This document shows, piece after piece, positions 18,009 to 25,767 of a stretch of 64,000 bases of DNA (position 1 is its first letter; each line of letters begins with the position of its first letter). Below the pieces are notes generated by a model, which worked only from the letters and a program-made list of their open reading frames with translations, was not told the DNA's origin and did not search any database. Made by a program: the position numbers and the translations under genes. The stretch spans positions 1-64,000 of the forward strand of contig NZ_JACMYO010000006.1 in assembly GCF_020889685.1 (NCBI RefSeq), given 5' to 3'. The DNA comes from Bradyrhizobium oropedii (GTDB taxonomy: Bacteria > Pseudomonadota > Alphaproteobacteria > Rhizobiales > Xanthobacteraceae).

Positions 18009-18950
18009 CTAGTCGCCCCGCAGCACTTCACCGAAGCGAGAAGTGCTGTGCTCGATGATAGCCTGCGCGGCAGGCGACCAGCGGCCCATGTCGAAATAGC
18101 CGTGGATCATGCCCGGCCCTGGAATGTGCTCGGCCTTGCCGCCTGCGGCGCGCAGCGCCTCGGCGTAAGCGGCCCCTTGGTCGCGCAGCGGATCGAACTC
18201 GGCCGTCACCACCACGGCCGGCGGCAGGTTTGCGAGGCTCCTGGCCTGCAGCGGCGCCAGGCGCGGGTCCATGGTGTCGCTGAAGCCGCCGGCATAGTGA
18301 TTGTAGAACCAGGCCATGGTGTCCATTTCGAGGAAGTAGCCCTTGGCGTTCTGCTCGATGCTTGGATAGACGGCGGCTACGTGGTCGACCGCCGGATAAA
18401 TGAGAAATTGCGCAGCGAGCGGGATGCCCGCATCACGAAATCGTTGCGCTACCACGGCGGCAAAGTTGCCGCCCGCGCTGTCACCGGCCACGGCGACGGC
18501 GCCGTCGCCGCCAAGTTCGGGCGCATGGGCCACGACCCACTTGGCGGCAGCCACGGCGTCATCAATGCCGGCGGGGAAGGGGTGTTCGGGCGCGAGGCGG
18601 TAGTCCACCGCCACCACCACGGCGCGGGCGCCGCGGCAGATGTCGCGGCACATGTTGTCGTGCGTATCTAGGTCACCGATGACATAGCCGCCGCCGTGGA
18701 AGAACGCCACGGTTGGGAAGGGGCCGTCGCCTTCGGGACGGTACGCGCGCGCCTTGAGCGGGCCGGCGGCGCCGTCGACGGTGGTGTCCTGCACGCTGGC
18801 AACCGGCACGACCTGCTCGGGTGTACGAGAGCCGAATGTCAACGCCAGGTAGCCATCGCGGCCTTCGGCGGGCGAGCCTTCTTGGATGGGCTTGGCGCCC
18901 GAGCCGGCCATCATTTGCAGGACGCCGTCGAGGTGGGGATCGAGGGGCAT
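18009..18950 (-). CDS. Alpha/beta hydrolase, hormone-sensitive-lipase family esterase
   Basis: A 313-residue HSL-type carboxylesterase. The oxyanion motif FHGGGYVIGDLD, the nucleophile elbow GDSAGG, the acid AEFDPLRDQG and the His in GMIHGYFDMG are all present, so the catalytic triad is complete. No signal peptide is seen. AAGGAAAC precedes the ATG. It lies 40 bases downstream of a Baeyer-Villiger monooxygenase on the same strand. Such pairs make and then hydrolyse an ester from a ketone, as AcmA/AcmB do for acetone and methyl acetate, so this is the likely ester hydrolase of the pair; the true ketone is not known. Confidence 0.88.
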   Translation of the reverse strand: MPLDPHLDGVLQMMAGSGAKPIQEGSPAEGRDGYLALTFGSRTPEQVVPVASVQDTTVDGAAGPLKARAYRPEGDGPFPTVAFFHGGGYVIGDLDTHDNMCRDICRGARAVVVAVDYRLAPEHPFPAGIDDAVAAAKWVVAHAPELGGDGAVAVAGDSAGGNFAAVVAQRFRDAGIPLAAQFLIYPAVDHVAAVYPSIEQNAKGYFLEMDTMAWFYNHYAGGFSDTMDPRLAPLQARSLANLPPAVVVTAEFDPLRDQGAAYAEALRAAGGKAEHIPGPGMIHGYFDMGRWSPAAQAIIEHSTSRFGEVLRGD

Positions 18951-18990
18951 GATCGTTGTTTCCTTGAATTGGTTGTGCCGGAAATTGGTC

Positions 18991-20487
18991 TCAGCGGTAG
19001 GCGAGCGCTTCGTCGTTGGGCTGCAAGGCAGGCAGGATCGAGAGTTCTTCCGCGTATTCCATATGATGCTTCCAGGGGTGACGGTCGCCTTGCCGGAACA
19101 GATGGTGCTGCGCTCGCATCACATAGCCGGCGTTGAAGTTCTCCGAGCTCATCCAGGGCAGGCGCGGCATGTCGACGTCCGCGGCGGAAAGCGTGGGCTC
19201 TACCACCGAGCGGCCCTCCTGCCGCATGTGCTCAATGAGGCGGCACACCAAGTCACTGACCAAGTCCGCGCGCAGCGTCCAACTCCAGCGGAAGTAGCCC
19301 AGGGTGTAGGCCATGTTGGGGACGCCTTGAATCATGACGCCGCGGTAGGTGACGCGCTGGGTGAAATCCACCGCTTCGCCATCCACGCTGAAGGGGACGC
19401 CGCCGAAGAACTTCATGTTGAAGCCGGTGGCGGTGACGATGATGTCGGCGTCGAGGCGCTCGCCACTGGTGAGCTGGATGCCTGTGGCGTCGAAACGCTC
19501 GATGGTGTCAGTGACCACCGACGCCTTGCCGCTGCGGATGGCGCCGAACAGGTCCCCATCGGGAATGACGGCAATGCGCTGCTGCCAGGGGCGGTAGCTC
19601 GGGTTGAAGTGCTTGTTCACGTCGAAGCCTTCGGGCAGGTGGGCTCGGGCCTGCTCCATGAGGAAGGCGCGCAGGCCTTCCGGCTGCTCGAACGACATGC
19701 GCACGATCTCGCCCATTTTCGCGATTTGCGCGCGCCGCATGATTTCGTGTGTCCACTCCTCGGGCAGGTCCAGCGCGCGCAGCGGAGCCTCCAGCGGATG
19801 GGCCCAGGGATCGGCCGAGAAGAAGGTGGGCGTGCGCTGAAGCATGGTCACATGCGCGACAGAGTCGGCAAGGGCGGGAATCAGCGTGGCCGCGGTGGCG
19901 CCCGAGCCGACGATGACAACGCGCTTGCCGGCGCAGTCCAGATCCTGCGGCCAGTGCTGCGGGTGCACGATCCGGCCCTTGAAGTCCTGCATCCCCGGCC
20001 ATTCTGGCGTATGGCCCTTGGCGTGGTCGTAATAGCCCGAGCACATCCAGAGGAAGCCCGTCGTGAACGTCAGCGTCTCTCCCGTGTCTGTGCGGAGGAC
20101 TTTCAGCGTCCAGCGCCGGTCTTGCGACGACCAGCTCGCCGACGTAACCTTGTGCCCGTAGTGCAGGTGCGGCGTCAGGCCGTTTTCCTCGATCACCTCT
20201 TCGAGGTATGCGCGGATCTCGTCCGCTGTGGCGATGGAACGGCCGCGCCAGGGCTTGAAGCTGTAGCCGTAGGTATAAAGATCGCTGTCCGAGCGGGCGC
20301 CGGGATAGCGATGGGTCCACCAGGTTCCGCCGTGGCCATCCATCGCTTCGAGCACGGCAAAGCTGCTCTCGGGAAAGCGCTTGCGCAGGTGGTAGGCGGC
20401 GCCGATGCCGGAAATGCCAGCGCCGATGATGAGATAGTCGAGATGCTTTACGTCAGATGACGCATTGGCCTTCTGGTGCGTTTCCAT
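18991..20487 (-). CDS. Baeyer-Villiger flavin monooxygenase (type I)
   Basis: A 498-residue FAD/NADPH monooxygenase that inserts oxygen next to a ketone carbonyl to give an ester. Two Rossmann motifs are present (IIGAGISGIGAAYHL near residue 20, and VVIVGSGATAAT), with GTWWTHRYPGARSDSD and the type I fingerprint FxGxxxHxxxWP seen as FKGRIVHPQHWP. The start ATG 20487 has a clear AGGAGA site ten bases upstream; the frame is open further upstream but lacks support. It forms a two-gene unit with the downstream esterase and is divergent from an AraC-type activator. Acetone, cyclic ketones or terpenoid ketones are all possible substrates. Confidence 0.92.
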   Translation of the reverse strand: METHQKANASSDVKHLDYLIIGAGISGIGAAYHLRKRFPESSFAVLEAMDGHGGTWWTHRYPGARSDSDLYTYGYSFKPWRGRSIATADEIRAYLEEVIEENGLTPHLHYGHKVTSASWSSQDRRWTLKVLRTDTGETLTFTTGFLWMCSGYYDHAKGHTPEWPGMQDFKGRIVHPQHWPQDLDCAGKRVVIVGSGATAATLIPALADSVAHVTMLQRTPTFFSADPWAHPLEAPLRALDLPEEWTHEIMRRAQIAKMGEIVRMSFEQPEGLRAFLMEQARAHLPEGFDVNKHFNPSYRPWQQRIAVIPDGDLFGAIRSGKASVVTDTIERFDATGIQLTSGERLDADIIVTATGFNMKFFGGVPFSVDGEAVDFTQRVTYRGVMIQGVPNMAYTLGYFRWSWTLRADLVSDLVCRLIEHMRQEGRSVVEPTLSAADVDMPRLPWMSSENFNAGYVMRAQHHLFRQGDRHPWKHHMEYAEELSILPALQPNDEALAYR

Positions 20488-20616
20488 GTGAATTTTTTCT
20501 CCTGTCGCGTTGGGGTCAAGGGACCACGCGTTGGAGAATGTTAGGCTCAAACCGATTGCGGTTTTTGTTTTTACGCGACAAGATTTCGATCTTGGACGAC
20601 AGGCAACAGGATTCGG

Positions 20617-21663
20617 ATGCCGCGCGATTCAAATCACCTCAACATCGTGCGCGCCGCGGCGCTGTCCGGCTTCGAGACGCTCGTTCGCGATCTCGGGGGA
20701 GACGCGGCGACCATCTTGCGTTCTTGCGCATTGGATATCGAGGATCTGGACGATCCCGAGCGCTACATACCTTATCGCAATGTGGCCCTGGCGGTCGAGG
20801 AGGCGGCCCGCCTGCTGCAAGTGCGGGATTTCGGCCTGCTCCTTTGCGCCATGCAGGATGTGAATTCCCTGGGTCTGCTCGCGCTGGTCATACAGTCCGC
20901 GTCTAGCGTGCGCGAAGGTGTGCTGCTGGGCGCCAAGCACGTTTATTTCCACAATCCGGCGCTAGGCTATCGGAACTTCATGGATTCCGGCGAGGGACTA
21001 GAATGCGTTGAAGTGTTTCAGCGCCTGACGGCGCTGCCGAGCCTGCCACAGGTCACGGAAATCTGCGTCGCCTATCTCTGCCGCATAGTCGGCATGCTGT
21101 CCGACGGCACGCTGCGCCCCGCCGCCATCCATTTTCGTCATGCGCCTGTGGGCGCCGATACGCAGTATCGGCGCCATCTGGGGCAAACGCCGCGCTTCAA
21201 TGCAGCCTTCGACGGCATCTCCGTTGATCCGTTGGCGTGGCGCCGTCCGATACCGAGCCGCAACCAGCTCTTGCAGCAGTTCGTCGAGCGGTTTCTGGTC
21301 GGATCGTCGCTTCCGCGCGAGCAGTCCGTCTCGGATCAGGCGAGCAACGTATTGCGCAGTCTCGTGCGTGCGGGAATGGCCGATCTGGGAACCGTCGCGA
21401 GCGCTATGGGGCAGCACCCGAGAACGTTGCAGCGCCGGCTACGCGCCGAGGGCGCGGTTTTTGAGGAACTGCGGGACGCCGCGAGAAAGACCTGGGCTCG
21501 CCAGTTGCTGGTCCAGCCTGGTCTCAGCCTGATCCATATCGCGCACTTGCTTGGATTCGCCGATCAGTCGGTTCTGACGCGCGCCTGCCAGCGTTGGTTT
21601 GGAGCCGCGCCGAAACGATTGCGCCAGGACGCCACAGCGCCGCGGGCGCTGTCGACTTCATAA
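20617..21663 (+). CDS. AraC-family regulator (Arabinose_bd N-terminal domain type)
   Basis: A 348-residue regulator. The N-terminal about 190 residues resemble the AraC ligand/oligomerisation domain found in OruR/VirS-like regulators (LSGFETLVRDLGGD, LGLLALVIQSASSVREG). The C-terminal double helix-turn-helix reads LGTVASAMGQHPRTLQRRLRAEG and LSLIHIAHLLGFADQSVLTRACQRWFGAAPKRLR. It is divergent from the monooxygenase/esterase pair across 129 bases, the usual layout for an activator of that pair. Confidence 0.9.
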   Translation: MPRDSNHLNIVRAAALSGFETLVRDLGGDAATILRSCALDIEDLDDPERYIPYRNVALAVEEAARLLQVRDFGLLLCAMQDVNSLGLLALVIQSASSVREGVLLGAKHVYFHNPALGYRNFMDSGEGLECVEVFQRLTALPSLPQVTEICVAYLCRIVGMLSDGTLRPAAIHFRHAPVGADTQYRRHLGQTPRFNAAFDGISVDPLAWRRPIPSRNQLLQQFVERFLVGSSLPREQSVSDQASNVLRSLVRAGMADLGTVASAMGQHPRTLQRRLRAEGAVFEELRDAARKTWARQLLVQPGLSLIHIAHLLGFADQSVLTRACQRWFGAAPKRLRQDATAPRALSTS

Positions 21664-21674
21664 CAATCTGCGCG

Positions 21675-21875
21675 TCAGGGTAGGCCCTTGCCTGCGAATT
21701 GCAATCGGTGGAATACGCGCTCTACCCCATTCAGGGGCTCCACGACGACCTTTGAACGCGCTTTCCGGCCGAGATAGTTGAAGGTAGAGCGCTGGCGGAC
21801 AGGATTTTGGAACCGCGTGAGATGATCGAACATGTCGACGCGCAAGTCGTCGTGACTGCCGCACCTCGCCAACAA
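21675..21875 (-). mobile_element. Remnant of an IS3-type transposase C-terminus
   Basis: The translation contains VDMFDHLTRFQNPVRQRSTF followed by NYLG. This resembles the DVFDYIExFYNPxRRHSTxGYLSP tail of IS3-family OrfB transposases. Only the last about 40 residues are recognisable; no inverted repeats or OrfA are seen. It directly follows a pyruvate carboxylase scrap in the same frame, separated by a TGA, so an old insertion and deletion is likely. Confidence 0.5.
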
Positions 21876-21893
21876 AATCGCGCTATTGGCTCA

Positions 21894-22010
21894 GTCCTGT
21901 TCGGCATAGAGCGCGACCGTCTGGATTCCAAGTTCGGTCGCAGCTCGGAAGACGCGGATGGCGATTTCCGAGGGGTTGGCAACGAGCAGTTTTTTTATGC
22001 AACTCTTCAT
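21894..22010 (-). pseudogene. N-terminal fragment of pyruvate carboxylase
   Basis: ATG 22010 opens [20 protein letters not shown] followed by [19 protein letters not shown], which matches the first about 35 residues of pyruvate carboxylase ([24 protein letters not shown]). The sequence then meets TGA and IS3-like sequence. The remaining more than 1,100 residues are absent. The NPSE variant of NRGE also suggests decay. It is a translocated 5' scrap, not a functional gene. Confidence 0.65.
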
Positions 22011-22303
22011 GGTGCCGCTCGCAAATACCTGCTTTGCCGACGAAGGCCCGTAAACAGACGTGGTTTGGCCGCAAGTTCGGACCCACGACCAGGGGCGGCG
22101 GAAGTCATAGAGACCGATTGTGCCATGCATTCCACCATCGATCTGCAAGACGAAAGCGATCGGCCCTAAGAATGACGGGGGTGCACACGACATCTACTCG
22201 AAAATTTTCAGAGGCTTGTGATCGTGGTCCGAAAGACGCCGCCAACGCGCCGGGCCGGGCCGGGAGGCGGTCTCGGCACAAACTTTCAAATTTCACGTTT
22301 TAG

Positions 22304-23590
22304 TCATGAAACCCGTACCGTGTTGAGAAATCGGCTCACTTCGTCTTTCAGCCGACCACTCTCGCTCGACAGCGACCGTGCCGAGGTCAAAACCTGCGAA
22401 GAAGCCGCACCAGTTTCGGTGGCCTCGCGCCGCACGTCCATAATGTTCGTGGACACCTGTTGTGTACCGCTTGCAGCCTGCTGAACGTTGCGGGAGATCT
22501 CCTGCGTCGCAGCACCCTGCTCTTCTACAGCCGCGGAGATGGTTGACGAAATCTCCGATAGCTTCTCGATCGTGCCGCTGATCTCGCCAATTGCGCTGAC
22601 CGATTCCTGTGTCGCGGCCTGGATCCCGCCGATCTGCTGACTAATTTCTCCAGTAGCTTTCGCCGTCTGCTCTGCCAGGGCCTTCACTTCTGAAGCCACG
22701 ACCGCGAAGCCACGGCCGGCTTCGCCCGCTCGAGCCGCCTCGATGGTGGCGTTCAAGGCCAGCAAGTTTGTCTGTCCCGCGATTGAATTGATGAGGTCGA
22801 CGACGTCTCCGATGCGTGCAGCCGCTTTGGAGAGCTCACTGACGCGTTCGTTGGTCTTTCGCGCTTGATTCACCGCCTCGTTGGCAATGCGCGCGGCTTC
22901 CTGCACCTGTCGGCTGATTTCCCTCACGGATGAGGAAAGTTGCTCGGTCGCCGACGCGACGGATTGTACGTTCGTAGAAGCCGCCTCGGAGGCGGTAGCG
23001 ACAGTCGTCGTTAGCTCTTGTGATCGTTCTGCGGTGCTGCTTAGCTTGTTCGCCGAGTCCTCGAGCTCGGTCGAGGCTGAAGAAACCGTCTCGACGATCT
23101 TGCCGATAGCGCTCTCAAACTCGTTGGCCAGTTTGTTGATTAGAGCTCTTTTCTCCTCTTCTGCCGTCATCAATTCGTGAATATCCACCAACGATCCGCA
23201 GGCACGCCGCGGTTTTCCTTTCTCGTCGAGCACGACGCCACCTGTCGCTCGAAACCAGCGATAGCTTCCGTCTTTGACTTTTAGGCGATACTTCACGTCA
23301 TAACCGACGCCCGTCTGGCATGTCGAACCGAACGCGGCGAACGTCGCCGGCGCGTCGTCCGGATGAAGGCGCTCCGACCAGGATTGCACGACGTTGGGGA
23401 ATTCGATCTCGTTCTTATACCCACACAATCGGCGGAATTCACTCGACCAAGTCCAGCGTGCCTTGGGATGCATCGCATCTCCTTCGTGAAGGATCGCGTC
23501 CCACAATCCGATGCCCGAATAAAGAGAAGGCGTCTCAAGCCATTCGGCCTTGTGAAGAAGCTCGTCGTTCCGAAGAAGTCTTTTCAACAT
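22304..23590 (-). CDS. Soluble PAS-domain methyl-accepting chemotaxis protein
   Basis: A 428-residue chemoreceptor without transmembrane segments. A PAS_3-type domain occupies about residues 25-140, with [21 protein letters not shown] and [11 protein letters not shown]. The rest is the coiled-coil signalling domain, with the conserved hairpin tip [39 protein letters not shown]. It should cluster with cytoplasmic or polar CheA/CheW arrays and sense an internal signal such as redox state or a metabolite. I chose ATG 23590 because GCGGGGA lies eight bases upstream. Two small-protein and WD40 genes follow upstream on the same strand. Confidence 0.92.
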   Translation of the reverse strand: MLKRLLRNDELLHKAEWLETPSLYSGIGLWDAILHEGDAMHPKARWTWSSEFRRLCGYKNEIEFPNVVQSWSERLHPDDAPATFAAFGSTCQTGVGYDVKYRLKVKDGSYRWFRATGGVVLDEKGKPRRACGSLVDIHELMTAEEEKRALINKLANEFESAIGKIVETVSSASTELEDSANKLSSTAERSQELTTTVATASEAASTNVQSVASATEQLSSSVREISRQVQEAARIANEAVNQARKTNERVSELSKAAARIGDVVDLINSIAGQTNLLALNATIEAARAGEAGRGFAVVASEVKALAEQTAKATGEISQQIGGIQAATQESVSAIGEISGTIEKLSEISSTISAAVEEQGAATQEISRNVQQAASGTQQVSTNIMDVRREATETGAASSQVLTSARSLSSESGRLKDEVSRFLNTVRVS

Positions 23591-23643
23591 ACCATTCCCC
23601 GCAAATTCGTTTCGCAAATCCAACCTGACGTGCAGCAACGCTC

Positions 23644-23826
23644 CTACTGTGTCACCGCGCTTCGCTCAAACGGCTTGTTCTCGGCGATAAATCTTGCGGC
23701 CAACACCAAGGCCCCCATCGAAAAGTCCTTCCCGTGCGCGGCGACCATGCGTTCGGAGAGTTCCGCCAACTCTTTGAAGAATCGATCTTTACTTTCGGCC
23801 TCATTAACAGGGCGATTGGTTGTCAT
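23644..23826 (-). CDS. Small protein of unknown function, 60 residues
   Basis: The frame opens with ATG 23826 behind a good GTGAGGAGAG ribosome site and encodes a soluble, helical, charged protein ([21 protein letters not shown]). It sits 53 bases before the chemoreceptor start and 54 bases after the WD40-like gene, all on one strand, so it may be cotranscribed. I do not recognise a family. Confidence 0.55.
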   Translation of the reverse strand: MTTNRPVNEAESKDRFFKELAELSERMVAAHGKDFSMGALVLAARFIAENKPFERSAVTQ

Positions 23827-23880
23827 AGTTGGCTCTCCTCACGATTTCGTCGCCGTTCGTAGTCATTCTGGAGCGGGAAG

Positions 23881-24990
23881 CTACTTGAAGATGTGCGGGG
23901 GAAACGTAATGATCGCCGCCTCCCCGTTATCCGAGCCGAATGCAAGATGCTGGCCATCGGCCGACCACCGAAGTGCGTGGACAGCGCTCCCGCCAGGTGG
24001 CTTGACGACCAGTTCGTCCGATTCCCCGATCTTGGCGACAACCACCATGCCGTCCCCGTAACCTGCCGCGATCAGCCGACCCTCGGCGTGCATATCCACC
24101 GTCTCGACGAGTACGAGCCTGGCACGGCCTGTCGTAATGCTGGCCAGCCGCTCGCTGTCGTCGCTGAGACTGGAAATGTCCCAGGCGATTATTCGATAAG
24201 CTCCGCTCGTAACAAGGACGCGGGAGTCCGCGCTCCACGCCAGGGATGAAGTGCTCCCAGGATAACTGGAAATCCGGACGATCCGGGCATCGGCAAGGCG
24301 GATCAAAACGACGCCTGCCCCCATGATAGACGCGGCCAACCAGCCTCCATCGGGACTCCACGCCAAATTGGAGATTGGGCCGAGCTCGAATGAAGCCACC
24401 GGCTCTGGTCTTGCCCCGAAGGCACGAACAAGCAGGCAATCGTCGACTCCCATCGCAAAGCGCCGACCATCCCTTGATACAGCCAGTGCCGATGCATTCC
24501 CGCCCGCGCGCTCCTGGAGCCAGCCGACTTCGCCATTGGGATCGTAAAATACGACCGATCCGCCGGAAGCGGCCAGAATGCCCCCGGCCTGCACCGGGGC
24601 GACGAGATCGATTGCGGACCCATGGTCCGCGATCAGATGCGTGACCCCGGATGGTGACACGCCGAGCAGCCGGCTGCGCTCATTTGCGACAAAGCCCGAC
24701 GACCCGATCGAGGCGAGATGAAGCGGCGCATCGCTGACGACGACCTTCGTCAATGGGGGCACCGGCTTCCGCCGCGGCGAGATTGTGGCCCGGCCTCCGT
24801 CCAGCGCGATACGACAGCGATCCTGCGGCGGCTCGGTATCGGTCAACGGAGCGATTGCCAGCGCGCCATCGGTGAGCGCAAATGCGACTCCGTCTCCCGC
24901 GAAGGCCGTACCGGTGACGGGCACCCCCACCGTCCAGTGCCGTCCGAGCAAATCATAAAGCGCTGCAATCTCTGCTTCCATCGTGTCCAT
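23881..24990 (-). CDS. WD40-like beta-propeller protein of unknown function
   Basis: A 369-residue protein built of degenerate WD40/YVTN-like blades: LAWSPDGGWLAA, LAWSADSRVLVTSGAYRIIAWD and LRWSADGQHLAFGSDNGEA are three clear blade ends, with weaker ones before. No signal peptide or membrane segment, so cytoplasmic. ATG 24990 is chosen for the AGGTGAGA site that overlaps the stop of the gene before it. It is the last of a run of genes starting at 28423 that includes a sigma-54 activator. It may serve as a scaffold or sensor partner, but nothing in the sequence fixes its role. Confidence 0.75.
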   Translation of the reverse strand: MDTMEAEIAALYDLLGRHWTVGVPVTGTAFAGDGVAFALTDGALAIAPLTDTEPPQDRCRIALDGGRATISPRRKPVPPLTKVVVSDAPLHLASIGSSGFVANERSRLLGVSPSGVTHLIADHGSAIDLVAPVQAGGILAASGGSVVFYDPNGEVGWLQERAGGNASALAVSRDGRRFAMGVDDCLLVRAFGARPEPVASFELGPISNLAWSPDGGWLAASIMGAGVVLIRLADARIVRISSYPGSTSSLAWSADSRVLVTSGAYRIIAWDISSLSDDSERLASITTGRARLVLVETVDMHAEGRLIAAGYGDGMVVVAKIGESDELVVKPPGGSAVHALRWSADGQHLAFGSDNGEAAIITFPPHIFK

Positions 24991-24998
24991 CGAACGTC

Positions 24999-25307
24999 TC
25001 ACCTGTCGGCGGCAATCCGCCTGTCAATATCTTCAAGGCGTCGTTCCAGTACGGCGCATTGAGCGTCGCATGCTGCCATTCCGGCAGCTGCGTTTTTCAG
25101 GCGTGCCCGTGCTTCCTCAAGCGCCTCGGAGAGCGCATGCGAGACGCCTGTCGTGGCAATCTCACGCTCAATCTCCTGAATCTCGAACTCCGCCCCACCG
25201 CCAAGCTGGAGGTTCAGAAGATTGCGCGATCGAGCGGCCGATATCTCCTGAACGACGGCCAATCGTTCCTTCAGCAGTTCGATCTGGATCGAGGGATCGT
25301 CACTCAT
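24999..25307 (-). CDS. Small coiled-coil protein of unknown function
   Basis: A 102-residue, highly charged helical protein with heptad-like spacing over most of its length (IELLKERLAVVQEISAAR, EIQEIEREI, LERRLEDIDRRIAA). Its ATG overlaps the stop of the previous gene (ATGA), and its stop is eight bases before the WD40-like start, so it is tightly coupled to both. It may be a structural partner of those proteins. No family recognised. Confidence 0.7.
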   Translation of the reverse strand: MSDDPSIQIELLKERLAVVQEISAARSRNLLNLQLGGGAEFEIQEIEREIATTGVSHALSEALEEARARLKNAAAGMAACDAQCAVLERRLEDIDRRIAADR

Positions 25308-25753
25308 GCGTCCGCCTCGATCTGAGTCAGGATCCGCTGCAGGCCTCCGACACCAGATACAAAGTGATGCTGCGCGTCATTGATGTGAGATTGCAGGGAG
25401 TCCCACAGATCGACCCTTAGCAACCGCGCCGGATCGCCGGCCATCGTCTCGATGGCCTGAAGGCCGAACTGGTGCCGTAAGCCGATTCCCTTCAAGACGA
25501 ATTCCGAAAGCTCGCGTGCATGCGTTTCGACGAAGGGACGCAATAGCGGATGCGCGCCATAACTGATGCCGCGCTTTGCGAGTTCGACCTCGATGAACAC
25601 GATGAAATGCCTAACCAGCAGATTCTGGCTTTCGCCCAGCAGTTGCACCACGAAAGTAACGTCGCGGTCTGCGCGCGCAAGGATCTGCGATGCGATTGCC
25701 GCAGCGGTGGTCGCCCCCTCCCCGCCGCTTTGCTCTTCCCAGACAGCCGACAT
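25304..25753 (-). CDS. Helical protein of unknown function, 149 residues
   Basis: The protein is predicted mostly helical with no membrane segment (LLGESQNLLVRHFIVFIEVELAKRG, FVETHARELSEFVLKGIGL). The ATG lies 14 bases after the stop of the sigma-54 activator gene and its stop overlaps the next start. That tight packing makes it a member of the activator operon. I do not recognise a family. Confidence 0.7.
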   Translation of the reverse strand: MSAVWEEQSGGEGATTAAAIASQILARADRDVTFVVQLLGESQNLLVRHFIVFIEVELAKRGISYGAHPLLRPFVETHARELSEFVLKGIGLRHQFGLQAIETMAGDPARLLRVDLWDSLQSHINDAQHHFVSGVGGLQRILTQIEADA

Positions 25754-25767
25754 GCCTCATCCCGCCT

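Noticed and set aside
18886..20460. 524-codon open frame on the plus strand.
   Set aside because: It is antisense to the Baeyer-Villiger monooxygenase, which has complete motifs and a good ribosome site.
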